64,000 bases of DNA from Liquidambar formosana (Eukaryota; Streptophyta; Magnoliopsida; Saxifragales; Altingiaceae): NCBI GenBank assembly GCA_039720395.1, contig CM077820.1, forward strand, positions 55,124,196 through 55,188,195, read 5' to 3'. The notes beneath the pieces were generated by a model, which did not search any database, was not told the DNA's origin, and worked only from the letters and a program-made list of their open reading frames with translations. Shown here piece after piece: positions 10,917-23,791 of the stretch. A program made the position numbers and the translations under genes. Within the stretch, counting starts at the first letter, position 1; the number at the start of each line of letters is the position of its first letter.

Positions 10917-12162
10917 TCACAATAAAGAAAAAGGATTAGAAATAAGAAAGCAGCTGCTAAGCGAATCCCCTTGGTAAATAAATTTTCCTGCTCCGAAGGC
11001 TGCATTCTCTCCCCCGAGTAAAACTAGTGTCTCCACGAAAGGAATCATGCACATTATATTCCGAAAGCATTTAAAATACTTGATTTGTAGAGTGTCGGTG
11101 TCATAAGAAACCAGCTTTGAACTCGTCAATTCCAGTACTACTTCATTGTTCTTGGTAAAGCCTAAGGAATTCTTAACTCTTCCCTCTGGTACCTCAACAG
11201 TGAATTGTTTAGTCCAAGATTCAACTACACCGTACTCCCTCATAACCCAAATGTGACAGTAACTTGCTATAGTGAAGAGTATTATCACAAAAACAAACGC
11301 ACAGGGAAAGGGATTCCTTTAAAGCCCCAAGTTTCAGTACTGCTCTCGGTCCAGCTGCGTTAGTGTGATAATCAGGCATCATCATCATCCGAATTACCTC
11401 ATCATTAACATCAAAAGACATGATGATATCACCATGCTTGTACTTGAGTGGGCTAGAAGCAACCCAATGGATAGATCCATTAGTAAATACATCTGCATTT
11501 CGATTTTGATCGTATGGAAAACATTGAATGGCGGGTTCAATCTTTCTCCATGAATCTGTGCTCAGCGTGTAAACCTCAACTTGAGGGCTGGGTAACAGTT
11601 GTCCGATGCATGTGGAACTGTATTTTCTAAAGTAGACAATTTTCACGACTTTGTAGTCATTAGTCTGCCGGTGAAAACCAAATCCAGAAACGATAGCAAC
11701 TCTTCTTATGTCATCACTGATGGACGAAGACGGAAGGGTCTTGAATTTTCTAATGGAGGGATTCCACAAAAATAGGCCATCAGAGGAATAATAATTAACG
11801 AGGCATATTACTCCATTAATTGTGCCGACTAATTTAAAACGAATGTACCGACCTTGAAATGGGATCTTCAATTTCAAATCCTTATCACGAATCTGGTCAG
11901 AAAGCAAGTACAACTTTCGTTTTTCTTCAGAATTTAGACGCTTGTCGCGTAGAACATAATCATAAGTGTAACGAGAAGCGCGATGGAGGTGGGTGGTGAT
12001 GAAAGTAGGGTGGGTGATTGTGGCATTCCATGATTTGCAGACGCACTGAAATCTGAGTAGTGTTTTGACGGGTAACCTTGAAAGGATTTCGATCACTAGG
12101 TCAGGCGGCAGATCGATATCGATCAGTAGGTCATGCGGCAGATCCTTGGAAGCTATTGTCAT
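10917..12162 (-). pseudogene. F-box copy F4, one-base frameshift
   Basis: Close paralogue of F2. The chosen start at 12162 gives MTIASKDLPHDLLIDIDLPP; an upstream in-frame ATG at 12195 adds 11 residues. The N-terminus contains a tandem duplication of about 10 codons (DLPHDLLI then DLPPDLVI) before EILSRLPVKTLLRFQCVCKS. The associated domain is present (LWNPSIRKFKTLPSSS, GFGFHRQTNDYKVVKIVYF, VEVYTLSTDSWRKIE). The first frame stops at 11221. An extra A near 11261 (cagtaacttgc against cagtacttgc in F2) shifts the frame, and CHIWVMREYGVVES continues in the other frame to 10917. This is the only clear lesion, so F4 may be functional if that base is an error. Confidence 0.75.
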
Positions 12163-15100
12163 CGTACTCGTCTCAATCTCCTCTGTGCATGCCATGCACA
12201 GCTACGGACGAGACAGACAAAATGCACAAGACAAATGCAAGAAAAATATAAATCAAGGAAAATGCTACTTCACCACTCACCTTATATGTCAAAAATGTAT
12301 ATATAGGTGAAAACAAACATGTAAGACCCAGCATGAAATAAGGAGAATGTGGGTGAAATAGAACAGTCCATAGATTAATTAAAGGACATGGTTGTTTGAT
12401 CAAGTCATACCATTCATTTAACGAAATAAAAGGTGTGTTCGGACAGTTGTTCAAACATGACCTGAAATAGGAAGATGACTTTGTCAGCGCATTTGGATTT
12501 GGTGCTAGACAAAGACCGCACGTCATCAATTGAATGAGATGGAGAGGGATAGCAGGAACAAGCCCACAGTAGGACCTTTGGATCCACTCATAGAACCTAG
12601 ACTCTCGGGGAGAACGCAACAACCCTCTGCCATGGCCCCCACTTAAATCTTGTATTGTTCCTAACGGAAAATCAAACTCATGACTATGTGCCTAATCACA
12701 CAATTACAAGTTCGCCCTATCTAATGATGGATCATCCTATTGCGCATTTGGGGTACGGTTCACTTGCTTGGCGAGTTATATATATGCGAAGCCGAGAATT
12801 CGATTGAGACAACTGAATTTCACCGTGCTCTCATGGAACTTCTCAGCACCAGTTACACCCTTTTCCATATCAAAATATTTCACAAACAAACTGACTCTCA
12901 TTCGGAAAAACACTTTCTCTTCCCCCTGGAATCGCTTTAGGGGTGCCAGTTTTCCACTATTTAAAAGCCAAATACATCTGGCACTTCTCCAAGTCTATCA
13001 CACAAGATCGATTTAGGATATAATAATTTCATGAGAATGATTTTGAAATTTTTTAGGATCGAGGACTTCAAAAGAAGAATGATTTTGTATCGTAGCGCTG
13101 CTGTCTATGAAAACAATAGATTATTTCCATCATTTCCACTTCCACTCACGGAATTGAAACCAAAGGGCATAAAGCTGGAAATACCACCCATCACAACACA
13201 AGTAACAGAAAATTATACGATACAATCAGTTCGTCACCAATACAATATTCCATCTGAACACAAGCAACCACATATTACATCACACGTCGATAAAGTTAAT
13301 AATAATCAAGTTATACATGTCGATAAAGTTGTACAATAAGCCAAGTGTGAGCATACAGAAGTAATGTTTTTGTTTTTATTTTTATTTTTCCTTTCCCACT
13401 TTCATGATACAAATTCTAAACAATCATCCTGAACACAAACTCAGCTATCTCCAGTTCAACCTTCATGCCATTACGCGCGTGATATTCATGTAAGGAGACT
13501 CAAAAATAGCTCAATCGGAAGTCATATACCCTTTGACATCCGATGGTAAGCATCTGGTAGCAAATCACATGATTCTAAAACAAACTAGCTAGTATAAGGT
13601 AAACCCTGCAATAAAATTTTAAAAGATAGATACATGTGCAAGCCAAAGCAATGATTCATCCACCCAAATAAAATACATGTCAACACAACACATGAATAAT
13701 AATAATAGGTCAGCATAATTTGCAAGCACGCAAGCACCTGTAAAGTGCCCCACCCCCTATCTTTTATTTTATTTTTATTTTTTTGAAAAGGAAATGATAT
13801 AAATTGAACTTCAGAAACAAGCACTCCAGAAAAAGGAAATGCAAGAAGAAAGAGATGAAGAAAGATGGGAATAGAAGAGGTGTCGTATCGGAGGTGTGTC
13901 ATGTCCGATACGTATCCGACACAGACACGGCTCCTCTAGGGAAGTGACTTCTTAGACCACTGACTGAATAAGTATCAAGTAGAGTCCCATTAAAAAAGGG
14001 TGAAAGGACACACCCGAAACTTTGGCCAATCACTACTCATAAGTGGGGCTTCATTTTTTTATGGCTAGAAATATGAGTTGGGGCTTCATTTCTAATCGAC
14101 TAAGGTTAACCAGCATATCAGGCTTCGGATAAAACAGGGGCCAAAGTAAATATTCATTCTGTCATGTACGAGGCAGGAAATGAGTACCAGTAGGGTGAAT
14201 CAACGTGAAGGATTAATTAAATGTAGGTAATCATCCTAGAAGGGCATGAGCAGCATGTATTTAACCAAAAATCAAATATTACACTCAAGAAATTATTCAG
14301 ATGAAGAATTTATGGCAGTCCTGGCCACCTGGGACACCCAAAAAAAAAAAAAAAAAAAGAGAGAGAGAGAGAGAGAGAAAGAAGATCTTCGGAAATTACA
14401 TGTTCATAATCGTTCATAGAATGTATAGATAGCATGTGCAAAGCACAATTAGAAACAAAAAAACATCTAACAAAACATGATCAATAATAAGAAGCATAAA
14501 GAGTGAAAACTTCTTTACAAAGACATGATGAGGTCAAAAGAAGCATAAGAAGCATTATTTTTTTATCAGCATAAAGAAGCATATTACAAAGATAATAAAA
14601 ACACATACAAAGCAGGCATTCCACACAAGACACAGAATAGTTTAAAATAAACATGAAAACACCTTAACAGAGTAGAAGCAGATAACCAAAGAAACAATAT
14701 ACTGAAATGAAAACATGGAAACGCCTTTACAAAGAATATTCAAATCACAAGAAAGACAAAAACAGAGAATTAAAAACACGGAAAAACCTGAACAAAGCAC
14801 CGAAACAATCCCAAATCATTGAAATAGAACCACGAAAACAGAATAAAAAGAAGATACATGTTTGAGCTGAAAATCAGTAAGCTATATTCAAGAAACAGTG
14901 TGAGGAACAAATTAATAAACTAAAAGCATCAGGACAGACTAATTAAAATACACAACATTTCTGTTCACAAGAACCTCCACAAGCAAATGAAAACACTATC
15001 ACAATACAGAAAATCTATATATGGGAGCATTGAAAACACTTAGCATGCTTTCTGGATAAACAACATTTTTGTCAACAAAGGATGGAAAGATAACAAAGCA

Positions 15101-16714
15101 GGGCTTTCCACATCTGCAAACAAAGTAAAAATGAAAAGGAAAGAAATAGAAACAGGACCAAAATGTTCAAAGGAGTAAGCACATTAGGCTGAAACAGCTT
15201 CATTTGCAGACCAAGAAATTTAACTGACACATTAAACTGAAATGAAAGAGGCTTAAAATTCAAATTTGAAATGATAAGTACTATCAATCGCTAATAATCA
15301 AGTTTCCAGTTTAAGGCAGAGCTGCGAGAAGAAACTCCTTCAATAACAGCCATTGCAAGGCCCAACTCATAACTGAATTTAATGCCATGAAGTGCTACAT
15401 TTTCTTTAGCAAACACAAGACCAGAAACATTATTTTGGAAGCCCGTGCATAGAAGAACCATTTGATTTTCGCCCCACTTTTCCTAGTTATGAACAGTATA
15501 TTAAATAGCAGCATAAAGTTAATTTTATACAAACACTTAAGAGGAGAAGATAGCTTAGAAGCTTTATCCACTCAACCATGTTCAAAAGATAGAACAGCTC
15601 ATACCTAAAGTCAATGTGAGAGTAACAGATTATCTTAACCACCTGGCATAAAATGATGAGGTGCACTGCTAAATCCTCCACATAGAGAACAACTGTTATA
15701 TGGATGCCAAAGAACAATTAGGAATTCAAATACGCCAAACTAGCTTCCAAAGGATGAGATTATGCCTTTCATAATCTTTGCTTTCCAAGGGGATTTCCAT
15801 CTTGCCTTTGAAACGAATTACTGATTGCGAACAAAGGATCTTGATTTAGAAGTTAAGTTGATTCAATAACAGAGGCACTTATTTTCTAATGTGCAGCGCC
15901 AATCACAAACCAAGAAATTTATCCAAAACGCCAAGACTGGAACAAAGGAAGGTTGATATTTGAATTTGAAAGTAAAGAGAGTATCAACCCCTAAGGATCC
16001 AGATTTCATGCAAGGCAGAACGATCATCTGAATTTGAACACACATTTCCTAGCTACGAACGATCTCCAAAAAATCATCAGTCATAGGTAATTTTACACAA
16101 ACATTTATGAGGAGAAGATAACTTAGAATCTAACGCAACAAAACGGATTGAAGCTTATATTTTTTAGCAAACAAGTGATCTTATCCACAGTCCACAGACA
16201 CTTCTAACACCTGCTTCCTAATGATTTCATGGACCTCCAAGGACGCCTATTAACACTTCGACACCAGTATTCATAGAGTCCAATGTTCAATCAAAAGCAA
16301 ATATTCTTACACTTCATCATCTCTTACGTTATAAATCTAATGAGGTTCAGCAAAAGTCTTATCTAGTAAAACATGTTCAGAGAGTAAAAAACAGCCTAAG
16401 TCCTAGAGGCCACTTGAGAGTACAAAATGAAGAAGTGCACCACTAAATCCTCCACAAAATAGCAAAGAGAGCAAGTGTTATATGAGATTTCAAACAGCAA
16501 TTAAGAAATAAAATACCCTAAACTAGCTCACAGAGGAGGAAACTAAGCATCTCATAAACTACTAGCTGTGAACCGAGCATCTCGATTAATAATAACAACT
16601 AGAGAATGAACCTATTGCTTCAAGAAAACACCTAAAATGCACTTGATTAATAACAGCACTTACATAAAACATAGAACTCTATGTGAAAAGGTCAATCACA
16701 ATTCACACATGGTC
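12163..16714. other. gene-free spacer between F4 and F5
   Basis: No gene. Bases 12380-13980 match 5050-6890 block by block. A poly-A followed by a (GA)n microsatellite lies at about 14340-14380. Bases 15095-15300 match the flank seen at 2400-2640, and 16605-16714 are flank block B. Small open frames on the minus strand are AT-rich and not conserved between copies. Confidence 0.5.
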
Positions 16715-17921
16715 CTACAAGATAAAAGCACCCCCTCTTGACTTCCTCTTGCCTGAGCAAATCCTCTCACTACTAATCCCATCAAATGAATTGTCCTGCC
16801 CCAACAGCGCATTCCCTCCCTCGGGTAAAACCAGTGTCTCCTTGAAAGGAATTAGATTGATTGTATATTCACTCCCACAGCTTCCAAGAGACTTAAGCTG
16901 CCGGCTATCAAGGTCATAAGTAAATAGGACTCTATCCCTCTTTTGGATTCTACCCCTCATTTCCAATAACAGTTCATTGTTCTTGGTAAAGCCTAAGGGC
17001 TTGCGAACTATTTGGTCTGGTACTACAACAGTGAATTGTTTTGTCCAAGATTCAGTGACGCCATAATCCCTCATTACCCATATGTCACAATCGTGAAAAG
17101 AAACCAACAGCGAAAGTGATTCCTTTAGCACCGCAAGGGACAAAATCGGCGCCCATCTAGAAGCAAATCCTTCAAGGTAATAATTTGGCATCATCATCTC
17201 TCGAAACACCTCATCACCAACATCAAATGACATGATCATCAGACTACGTTTATCCACCAGAGATTTCGAAGCAACACAATGGACAGATCCATTAACGAAT
17301 GCATCGAATGCAATCGCATGAAGATTATTCGGAAAACACTGGAACAACGGCTTCAATCCTTCTCCATGAATCGGTGCTCAGCGTGTAAACCTCAACTTGA
17401 GGGTGCACTTCAACACCATCCTCAAAAAAGTAAAGAATCCTCACGACCTTGTAGTCATTGGTCCGATGGTGAAAACCAAATCCAGCAAAGGCAGGATTAT
17501 AGACGAAAAATTGAGGGGCGATGGAGGAAGAGGGAAGCGTCTTGAACTTTCTGATGGAAGGATTCCACAGAACTAAATCCCCATTACGCCTATCAGTAGA
17601 TAGGCATATTAATCCATCAACTGTACCGACTGATGCAATAGAAAACTGGGACTGAAATGGGAACTCCAACCGCACCTCATTAGAAGAATAAGGGTCACAC
17701 CGTATGAATTGTAGTATCTTTTGAGAAGACTCCAACCGCATGTATTGAAGATAAGCATCGCTGTAAGAAGAGGCGCGATTGAGGTGGGTGGCGATGAAAG
17801 AAGGGTGGGTGATTGTGGCACACCATGATTTGCAGACGCACCTCAATCTGAGTAGGGTTTTCACCGGTAACCTCGAAAGGATATCGATGACGGCGTCGTA
17901 CGGAAGATCAGTGGTGGTCAT
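16715..17921 (-). pseudogene. F-box copy F5, one-base frameshift
   Basis: The start at 17921 (MTTTDLPYDAVIDILSRLP) gives an F-box at about residues 5-45, then LVLWNPSIRKFKTLPSSS, GFGFHHRTNDYKVVRILYF and VEVYTLSTDSWRRIEAVVP. The frame ends at 17325. An extra base near 17338 (aaacactgg against aaacatgg in F3) explains the break. The other frame continues with CFPNN, VNGSVHCVAS, IWVMRDYGVTESWTKQF and a basic end (GISSERICSGKRKSRGG) to the stop at 16715. It has one lesion only, so it is either a young pseudogene or an intact gene with a one-base error. The usual flank block A is missing and block B abuts the gene. Confidence 0.75.
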
Positions 17922-18429
17922 CGTCTTGTAGATTTTTCAGCACAAATTTTTTTTTAGGGTTCCTCCTCCGGGACAGTGCTTTCCATCCAAAGCAGAGCAC
18001 TGAGCGCGGTTTTTTCAATATCCCCAGTGCAATTTGCGCGCACAGCTTTCAATTAGCGCTCTTGCCACTAGCACGATCGTGTGTTTGCGAGTTCTGCTAT
18101 ATTTTTTGAGAAAAAGGTTTTTAAGAACTATGGCCTCTTTTGTGGTGGTCAACTGGTCATCGTCCATTTAAAGAAAATATAAATAAAAAGAATAAATTTT
18201 AAGAACAAGTTGTATTAAATTGTTTTATCATTTTATGTTTCTTAAATAGAGAACAACAAACAAAGACCTAAAACATTACTTTTATGTTCTCTAAAAATGA
18301 GCTGTTTTCAAATAATATTAATAAAAATTTCAAGAACTCTTTTCCTAACATGTTATCTGCTTAATTTTTGTTTTTTTATGACAACAAACAGAAAACCATT
18401 TTTTGAGTACACGACCGAACAGGTAAGCT

Positions 18430-18850
18430 GCTACCAAAAGTGAGCTAACAGCGAATGAACTTGAAACATTTAAAATGCATTTAATAAATAATAAAACTTC
18501 TCATAAACATATAATTCAGTGTAAAGGCGATTCACACATGCTGACATTAAAAATTTCCCAAGTCACCATAACACTTCTGCAATGAGGATCCTCTATTTCC
18601 TTCTTGCTTTTTGTTTCTCCTCTTACTCCAACTATAGCCCTGAGACAGAAGAGCTACCCAATATGAGATAAAGAATTGCATTACAGATGTGCAACTTAAG
18701 GAATCATACAAGCATGCAGCTTTAAGAATCAACACCATTTCTAAAACGATAACAAAATAACTAACTACTAGAAATCAACTGTAAAGCAATCATTAAAACT
18801 TTCAGATGATAATTATCTCAAATGTTCTTCGTTCCTCATTTCCTTAACCC
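18430..18850 (-). pseudogene. orphan 3' flank of a lost F-box copy
   Basis: Bases 18440-18545 match flank block B and 18575-18800 match block A, in the usual order. The following bases (attatctcaaatg, then tccttaacccc) resemble the extreme 3' coding end seen at 8070-8120. Beyond that the F-box body is absent. I read this as a copy whose coding part was deleted. Confidence 0.5.
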
Positions 18851-19772
18851 CAATTAATCTAATATGGGTTAGGGTCAAAGAGAACAAAGACCATTTGCTT
18901 TCTTAATCATGCCTCATTAACTCCATGCCTCTTCCTTATAAGTGGCCCCATCAGTCATTACAAGATTGTCGAGACAAAGCAGATATTTCAGCCTACAAAT
19001 TGCTTTATATCTCTTAAAAATCAATACCATTTGAGCATTCAATCAATTCAATTATTATGAAATTGTGGAATGGTGGTGAAACTTCTAATAATGTCTTAGC
19101 TAGGAAGAAGAGTACTAACATGCAATAATATGGTCAAAATCATTTAATGGGAAAATCTTTTGAGGACAAAACACATTCACTGGGATCCACTTTTTGTTGT
19201 GGGAATCAAGAAATTTTTATGATGTCGATGTAACCCAATCATATAAATGAGGCATGTAAAGAGGCACAAAAGAAGAATCATGGAATCTATGTTTGTGCTG
19301 GGATGCTCTAATACTAGTACATGCTCACAACATTTTCCAGCAAGTGCAGATAATATTCCAGAAATCAATGATTTCAAGGTTACACCCAAATTTCAGAGAG
19401 AGACAGAGAGAGAAAGGGGTGTTGGGGATGGTGGGTTATAAGCTCAACTATGATGGTAATCAGCTTGTTCCATCTTGGGAACACTTGAAACCACTAGAAA
19501 ATTTTCCCATCACATTCGGCTTCCTTTTCATTCTACTATTCCTTGACCCCTAGCATGACAGCAAGTTGATTAGGCACTAGAGGGAATTCAAGCTGGCCCC
19601 ACCTAATATAAGATGTACTAAGGCACCACCAGCCTTGCGGTTTAGATAGTATCTCTTCCTCCTTTCCTCTCATCTATTTTTCAAAGCTTCATGATTGGAA
19701 ATAGAGTGATTATTTCACATATTTTAATTTACAAGAATCATAATATCCCACCCCCCCCCCCCCAAAAAAAAA

Positions 19773-19950
19773 TGAATTGAATCAATAACTCTCCATATCA
19801 CTTCTCCTACTAATAATGGTATATTAAAAAAAAAAAAGGATTATGAATTGATTAGTAACTCTCCATATCACTTCTCCTACTAATAATGGTATAAAAAAAA
19901 AAAAAAGGATTATGAATTGATTAGTAACTCTCCATATCACTTCTCCTACC
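19773..19950. repeat. 69-70 bp tandem repeat, about 2.5 copies
   Basis: The word ctccatatcacttctcctac recurs at 19791, 19861 and 19930. Each unit carries an A-run and ggattatgaattgat. The repeat is made of flank-block-A sequence, so it arose by local duplication within the F6 3' flank. Confidence 0.8.
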
Positions 19951-20142
19951 ATTAGTACCCCTACTTCCTACTTCCTAATTGTATCTCCTTCACTCCAACC
20001 ACAGCCCTGTGGGAAAAAGAGCCACCCAATATGGGATAAACCTAGCTATACTTGAAACAACATAACAAATTAAAGAAAACTAACAGTGAAGCAATCAAGG
20101 AAAATTTGAGATAGTAATTATCTTGCCTCCTCGTGTCATACT

Positions 20143-21386
20143 TCATTCTTCCTTCCTTTGAACCGCTCTCAACTTCCTCTTTCCTAAGAAAATCCTCTCA
20201 CTACTAACCCCATCAAATGAATTGTCCAGCCCCAGCAGTACATTCCTCTCCCTCGAGTAAAACTAGTGTCTCCTTTAAAAGAACTAGACTGTCAAACCAA
20301 CCGACTTCACAAAAGTGTCCCATGCTTCCAAGTCTCTCCCCTTCTTGACTCTCAAGGTCATAAGAAACTAGAATGTCATACCAAGCTGGGGCTGTGATCA
20401 TCATTTTCAATATTAGTTCATTGTTCTTGGTAAAGCCTAGGGGTCTGTGCTTTGCGCAGCTTTGGAATACAATAGTGAATTGTTTATTCCAAGATTCAGC
20501 CACGCCGTACTCCCTCATTACCCATAAGTAAGAATGGTCAGAACAGGCATCCCATTCTTCAGAAACCAAGAGGCAGAGTGATTCCTTTAACACCGCAAGG
20601 AACAAAATTACCTTCCTTTCCTGCCGTCCATCAAGGTGATAATTGGGCAGCATCATCTCTCCAAATACCTCATCGCCAATATCGAATGACATGATCATAC
20701 CTCCGTAAGCAAGCCAATGGACAGATCCATTAATGAATGCATCAGACGCACTCATTTGATAGAATGGAAAACATGGAACGTCGGCATCAACCCTTCTCCA
20801 AGAATCGGTGCTCAGGGTGTAAACCTCAGCTTGAGGGGTCACTTCTGCGATGATCCTCTTATTGACATCCAGACGGTAGAAAATCCTTACGACCTCGTAG
20901 TCATTGGTCTGACGGTGAACACCAAACCCAACAAGGGCACAAGAATTACCATCGAAAAGCTGCGAAGTCACAGACGAGATTGGAAGGGTCTTCAACTTTC
21001 TGATGAAGGGATTCCACAGAAACATGTTGGAACCAAATTCTCCATTACATGTAATCAGATAGGCATATTAATCCATCCATTGTACCCACGGATTCAAGAG
21101 CAAAATTGGACTGAATTGGGATCTCCAACCGCTCCTCATTAACAGATTTTAAGTCACACACCAGCTGTATTGATCTTTCAGAAGACTCCAATTGTATGAA
21201 TTGAAGATAGCCCTCCCTGCAAGAAGAGGCGCGATTGAGGTGGGTGGAGATGAAACAAGGGTGGGTGATTGTGGCATACCACGATTTGCATACACACCGC
21301 AATCTGATTAGGGTTTTCACCGTTAACCTTGAGAGGATATCGATCACCACGTCCTCCGGCAAATCCTTCCACGATGAGTCCGTCAT
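20143..21386 (-). pseudogene. F-box copy F6, two frameshifts
   Basis: The start at 21386 (MTDSSWKDLPEDVVIDILSR) is followed by CVCKSWYATITHPCF and GTMDGLICLSDYM, then a stop at 21045. The continuation (NGEFGSNMFLWNPFIRKLK) is in another frame; compared with F5 the junction near 21047 has a net two-base loss. This second frame runs through VEVYTLSTDSW-type and VMREYGVAESWNKQF motifs and stops at 20213. Near 20230 a further shift hides a basic end (SSERIFLGKRK) that stays open to about 20143. Two separate shifts favour a true pseudogene. Confidence 0.82.
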
Positions 21387-21927
21387 CGTATTAGCGTCTC
21401 TTTGGTTCCGAGGCTCTGGTTTGTGCCCAACGCATAGCATTTATAGCTCTCGACTCTCGTTCCTCTCTTTTCTCCCAAGTTTTTTTGGCCCTTTTCAAAT
21501 ATAACTACTTTCCGATATCTCATCCCCCAATTGATTGTTATCTTTGAAAATACATACTCCGTAATTTTTTGGGAAACCTTTTGAAATACTTTCACATTGA
21601 TAAACTTGTTTTCAACATTTCAATTTTACTCTTACATATATAAAACATGGAGGAAAAAGGAAATGAGAATGAATATTTTAGGAAACCAATTAAAAAGATA
21701 TATTAACTTTATGAATGGACAAAAAATTTTGGAATGATATTTTCTAATGCACAACGCAGATAATGAGAGTGTAAAAGAATTTTTGTGAACTTTCACTTTA
21801 CGTACTCATAATTTATTTTCCTTTTAAAAACCAGAAAACCTAGACAAAGCATGGGCCCATATATAAAACCAGAAACTATCAATTTATTATTCTTTGGCTA
21901 TCCCATATTTACATGACTCAAAATGGG

Positions 21928-22128
21928 GGATTTGGATATGATGCATTTAGTCACTTTAAATGAACCGTAAAATTATTGTGCGATGAGTGACACATAAAGA
22001 AAGTTGAGATTAGAGGGTTGAGATTGGTTGGGCATGAAATGATTGTTTCCAATCTCAATTCTCTCCACATCTTGCTCATCGCACGATAACTTTATGGTGC
22101 ATTTAGAGTAACTAAATGCACCAAATCC
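21928..22128. mobile_element. foldback MITE, about 200 bp
   Basis: The left arm runs from ggatttgg through atgcatttagtcac to attattgtgcgatgag. The right arm is its inverted copy, ctcatcgcacgataac, tgcatttagagta, ccaaatcc. Arms are about 60 bp. No coding capacity. Confidence 0.75.
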
Positions 22129-22774
22129 ATTTCCCAAAATGGGTACGGTTTAAATTTTTTTCCTTTGCCCTTCGAATATTTAAAGGGTGGCAACCTTGAC
22201 TTCAATTCACGGATAAACCGAAGGCTATTTTTCCTTGAGCTTTTGCATAAGTTGGGCAATCTGGATAGGCAAGAAAAGATGCTTCTTTGACAGTCAGTCT
22301 CCAATCCCCCTTAAGTAGTTTTTTTTTGGGATTTTTGGCCATAGCCCCTAAGTATAAGAGTACTTTTACAATAGGCCCTAAATGAAAAACAGTTTTGTAA
22401 AAACCCCTTTTGACCTCATAGTGACAAAAATACCCCTGCTTTACAATTTAAATCAAATTACAAACCGGGCCATTTTTCCCCCACGTTCTCTCCCTCTCTC
22501 CCGTGGTTTCATCGCCTCCCACTTTTAGCCATCACCGATCAAGCTACATATGTGATTCCAGCAACTATGAAGTGGCTGTCCAAAACACCACAATATTTGT
22601 TGGTTTCAGATTTGCAACGAACAGGCTAGGAGAAGAGAAAAAAAGGTCTTAATCTACCTTTTATTGTGCTATCACCAGATTTGGTTTCCAGATTTGCAAC
22701 AAATCATCTTCTCCTTCCCCCTTCTGCTCGATCTACCTTCTCTATCCCGCCATTGACACCCATGGTGAAGGTAA

Positions 22775-23065
22775 ACAGTTTATCGGTGTGTGCTTTGTAA
22801 AATTTATACAAACAATAGTAGCAGTTTACTGTTGTCTACTTTGAAAAAATTACACAGACAAATAGAAACAGTTTCCTGTTGTATGCTTTAAAAAATTTAC
22901 ACAGACAATAGTAAGAGTTTACTGTTGTGTGCTTTGAAAAATTTTCACATACAATAGTAACAATTTACTGTTGTATCATTTGAAAAAATTACACATACAA
23001 TAGTACCAATTTACTGTCGTGTGATTTGAAAAAATTACACATTCAATAGTATCAATTTACTATTG
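22775..23065. repeat. 46-bp minisatellite, about six copies
   Basis: The word caatagta (with variants) recurs at about 22813, 22859, 22906, 22952, 22998 and 23044, a period of 46 bp. Each unit pairs acaatagtaac with a following gtttactgttgt, so every unit can fold back on itself. Confidence 0.85.
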
Positions 23066-23343
23066 TGTGCCTATACCACATAATAACATTACAACCCTCA
23101 ATCCACCACCCACCACCGTCCATTTACCACACCAAACCAACCACTGTGAACCCTGCCATAAACCCCCAAACCTGCTAATAACCACCAAAACACCATCATC
23201 AAACTGTAGCAAACCCACACCATCCTCACCGTAATATCTCCATCATCATGCAACAAAATAAAAACCCAAATAAAAAACACAATCCTTTTCCCTTCAAACC
23301 CACTGTCAAACCAAAAAAAAAAAAAAAAAAAAACCAGATCTGG

Positions 23344-23680
23344 TTTTTCCGATTGCCGCTGACAATGACAACGGCGACTCACCACCAACCCCGCCGCATT
23401 CCCGTCGCCATCAACAACCAGTCCGATCTGGTGGTCGGAGCTTGATCCCGCTCCTTTCCGCCGTCGATTCCTTACTACCAGATCCTCGTTGAGCCTCGAC
23501 CACCGGGTTTTTCTGGTTGCCGCCGACAACGACAACGGCGACTCACCACCAGCCCCGCCGCATCCCCGTCGCCATCAACAACCAGTCCGATCTGGTGGTT
23601 GGAACTTGATCCCGTTCCTCTCCGCCGTCGATTCCTCACTACCGGATCCTCGACCATCGAGCCACGACCACCGGAGACGA
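23344..23680. repeat. 164-bp GC-rich tandem duplication
   Basis: Sequence beginning near 23351 (attgccgctgacaatgac) returns 164 bp later at 23515 (gttgccgccgacaacgac). It continues in parallel through gcgactcaccacca, ccgtcgccatcaacaacc and gccgtcgattcc. Open frames across it are by-products of its composition. A (CT)n microsatellite follows at about 23743-23790. Confidence 0.8.
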
Positions 23681-23741
23681 TCACCGTTGAGCCTCGACCA
23701 CTGGAGACGATGAGCTTGATCGCCGCTCCTCTCCCTCCCTC

Positions 23742-23791
<50 letters not shown>

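Larger units (their letters stand above)
17922..20142. other. spacer between F5 and F6
   Basis: No intact gene. It contains an orphan array flank (18.43-18.85 kb) with no F-box coding body attached, an unrelated AT-rich part (18.9-19.7 kb), a 13-C tract at 19751-19763 and a three-copy tandem repeat at 19773-19950. Confidence 0.5.

Noticed and set aside
12173..12622. Minus-strand frame of 149 codons upstream of F4
   Set aside because: The matching flank upstream of F2 has no equivalent continuous frame, and no domain is recognisable.
14340..14380. Functional GA-repeat regulatory element
   Set aside because: Only a poly-A and (GA)n microsatellite far from any gene start.
22775..23065. CRISPR-like array
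   Set aside because: Period of 46 bp with no separate spacers; the whole unit is repeated. This is a plant minisatellite.
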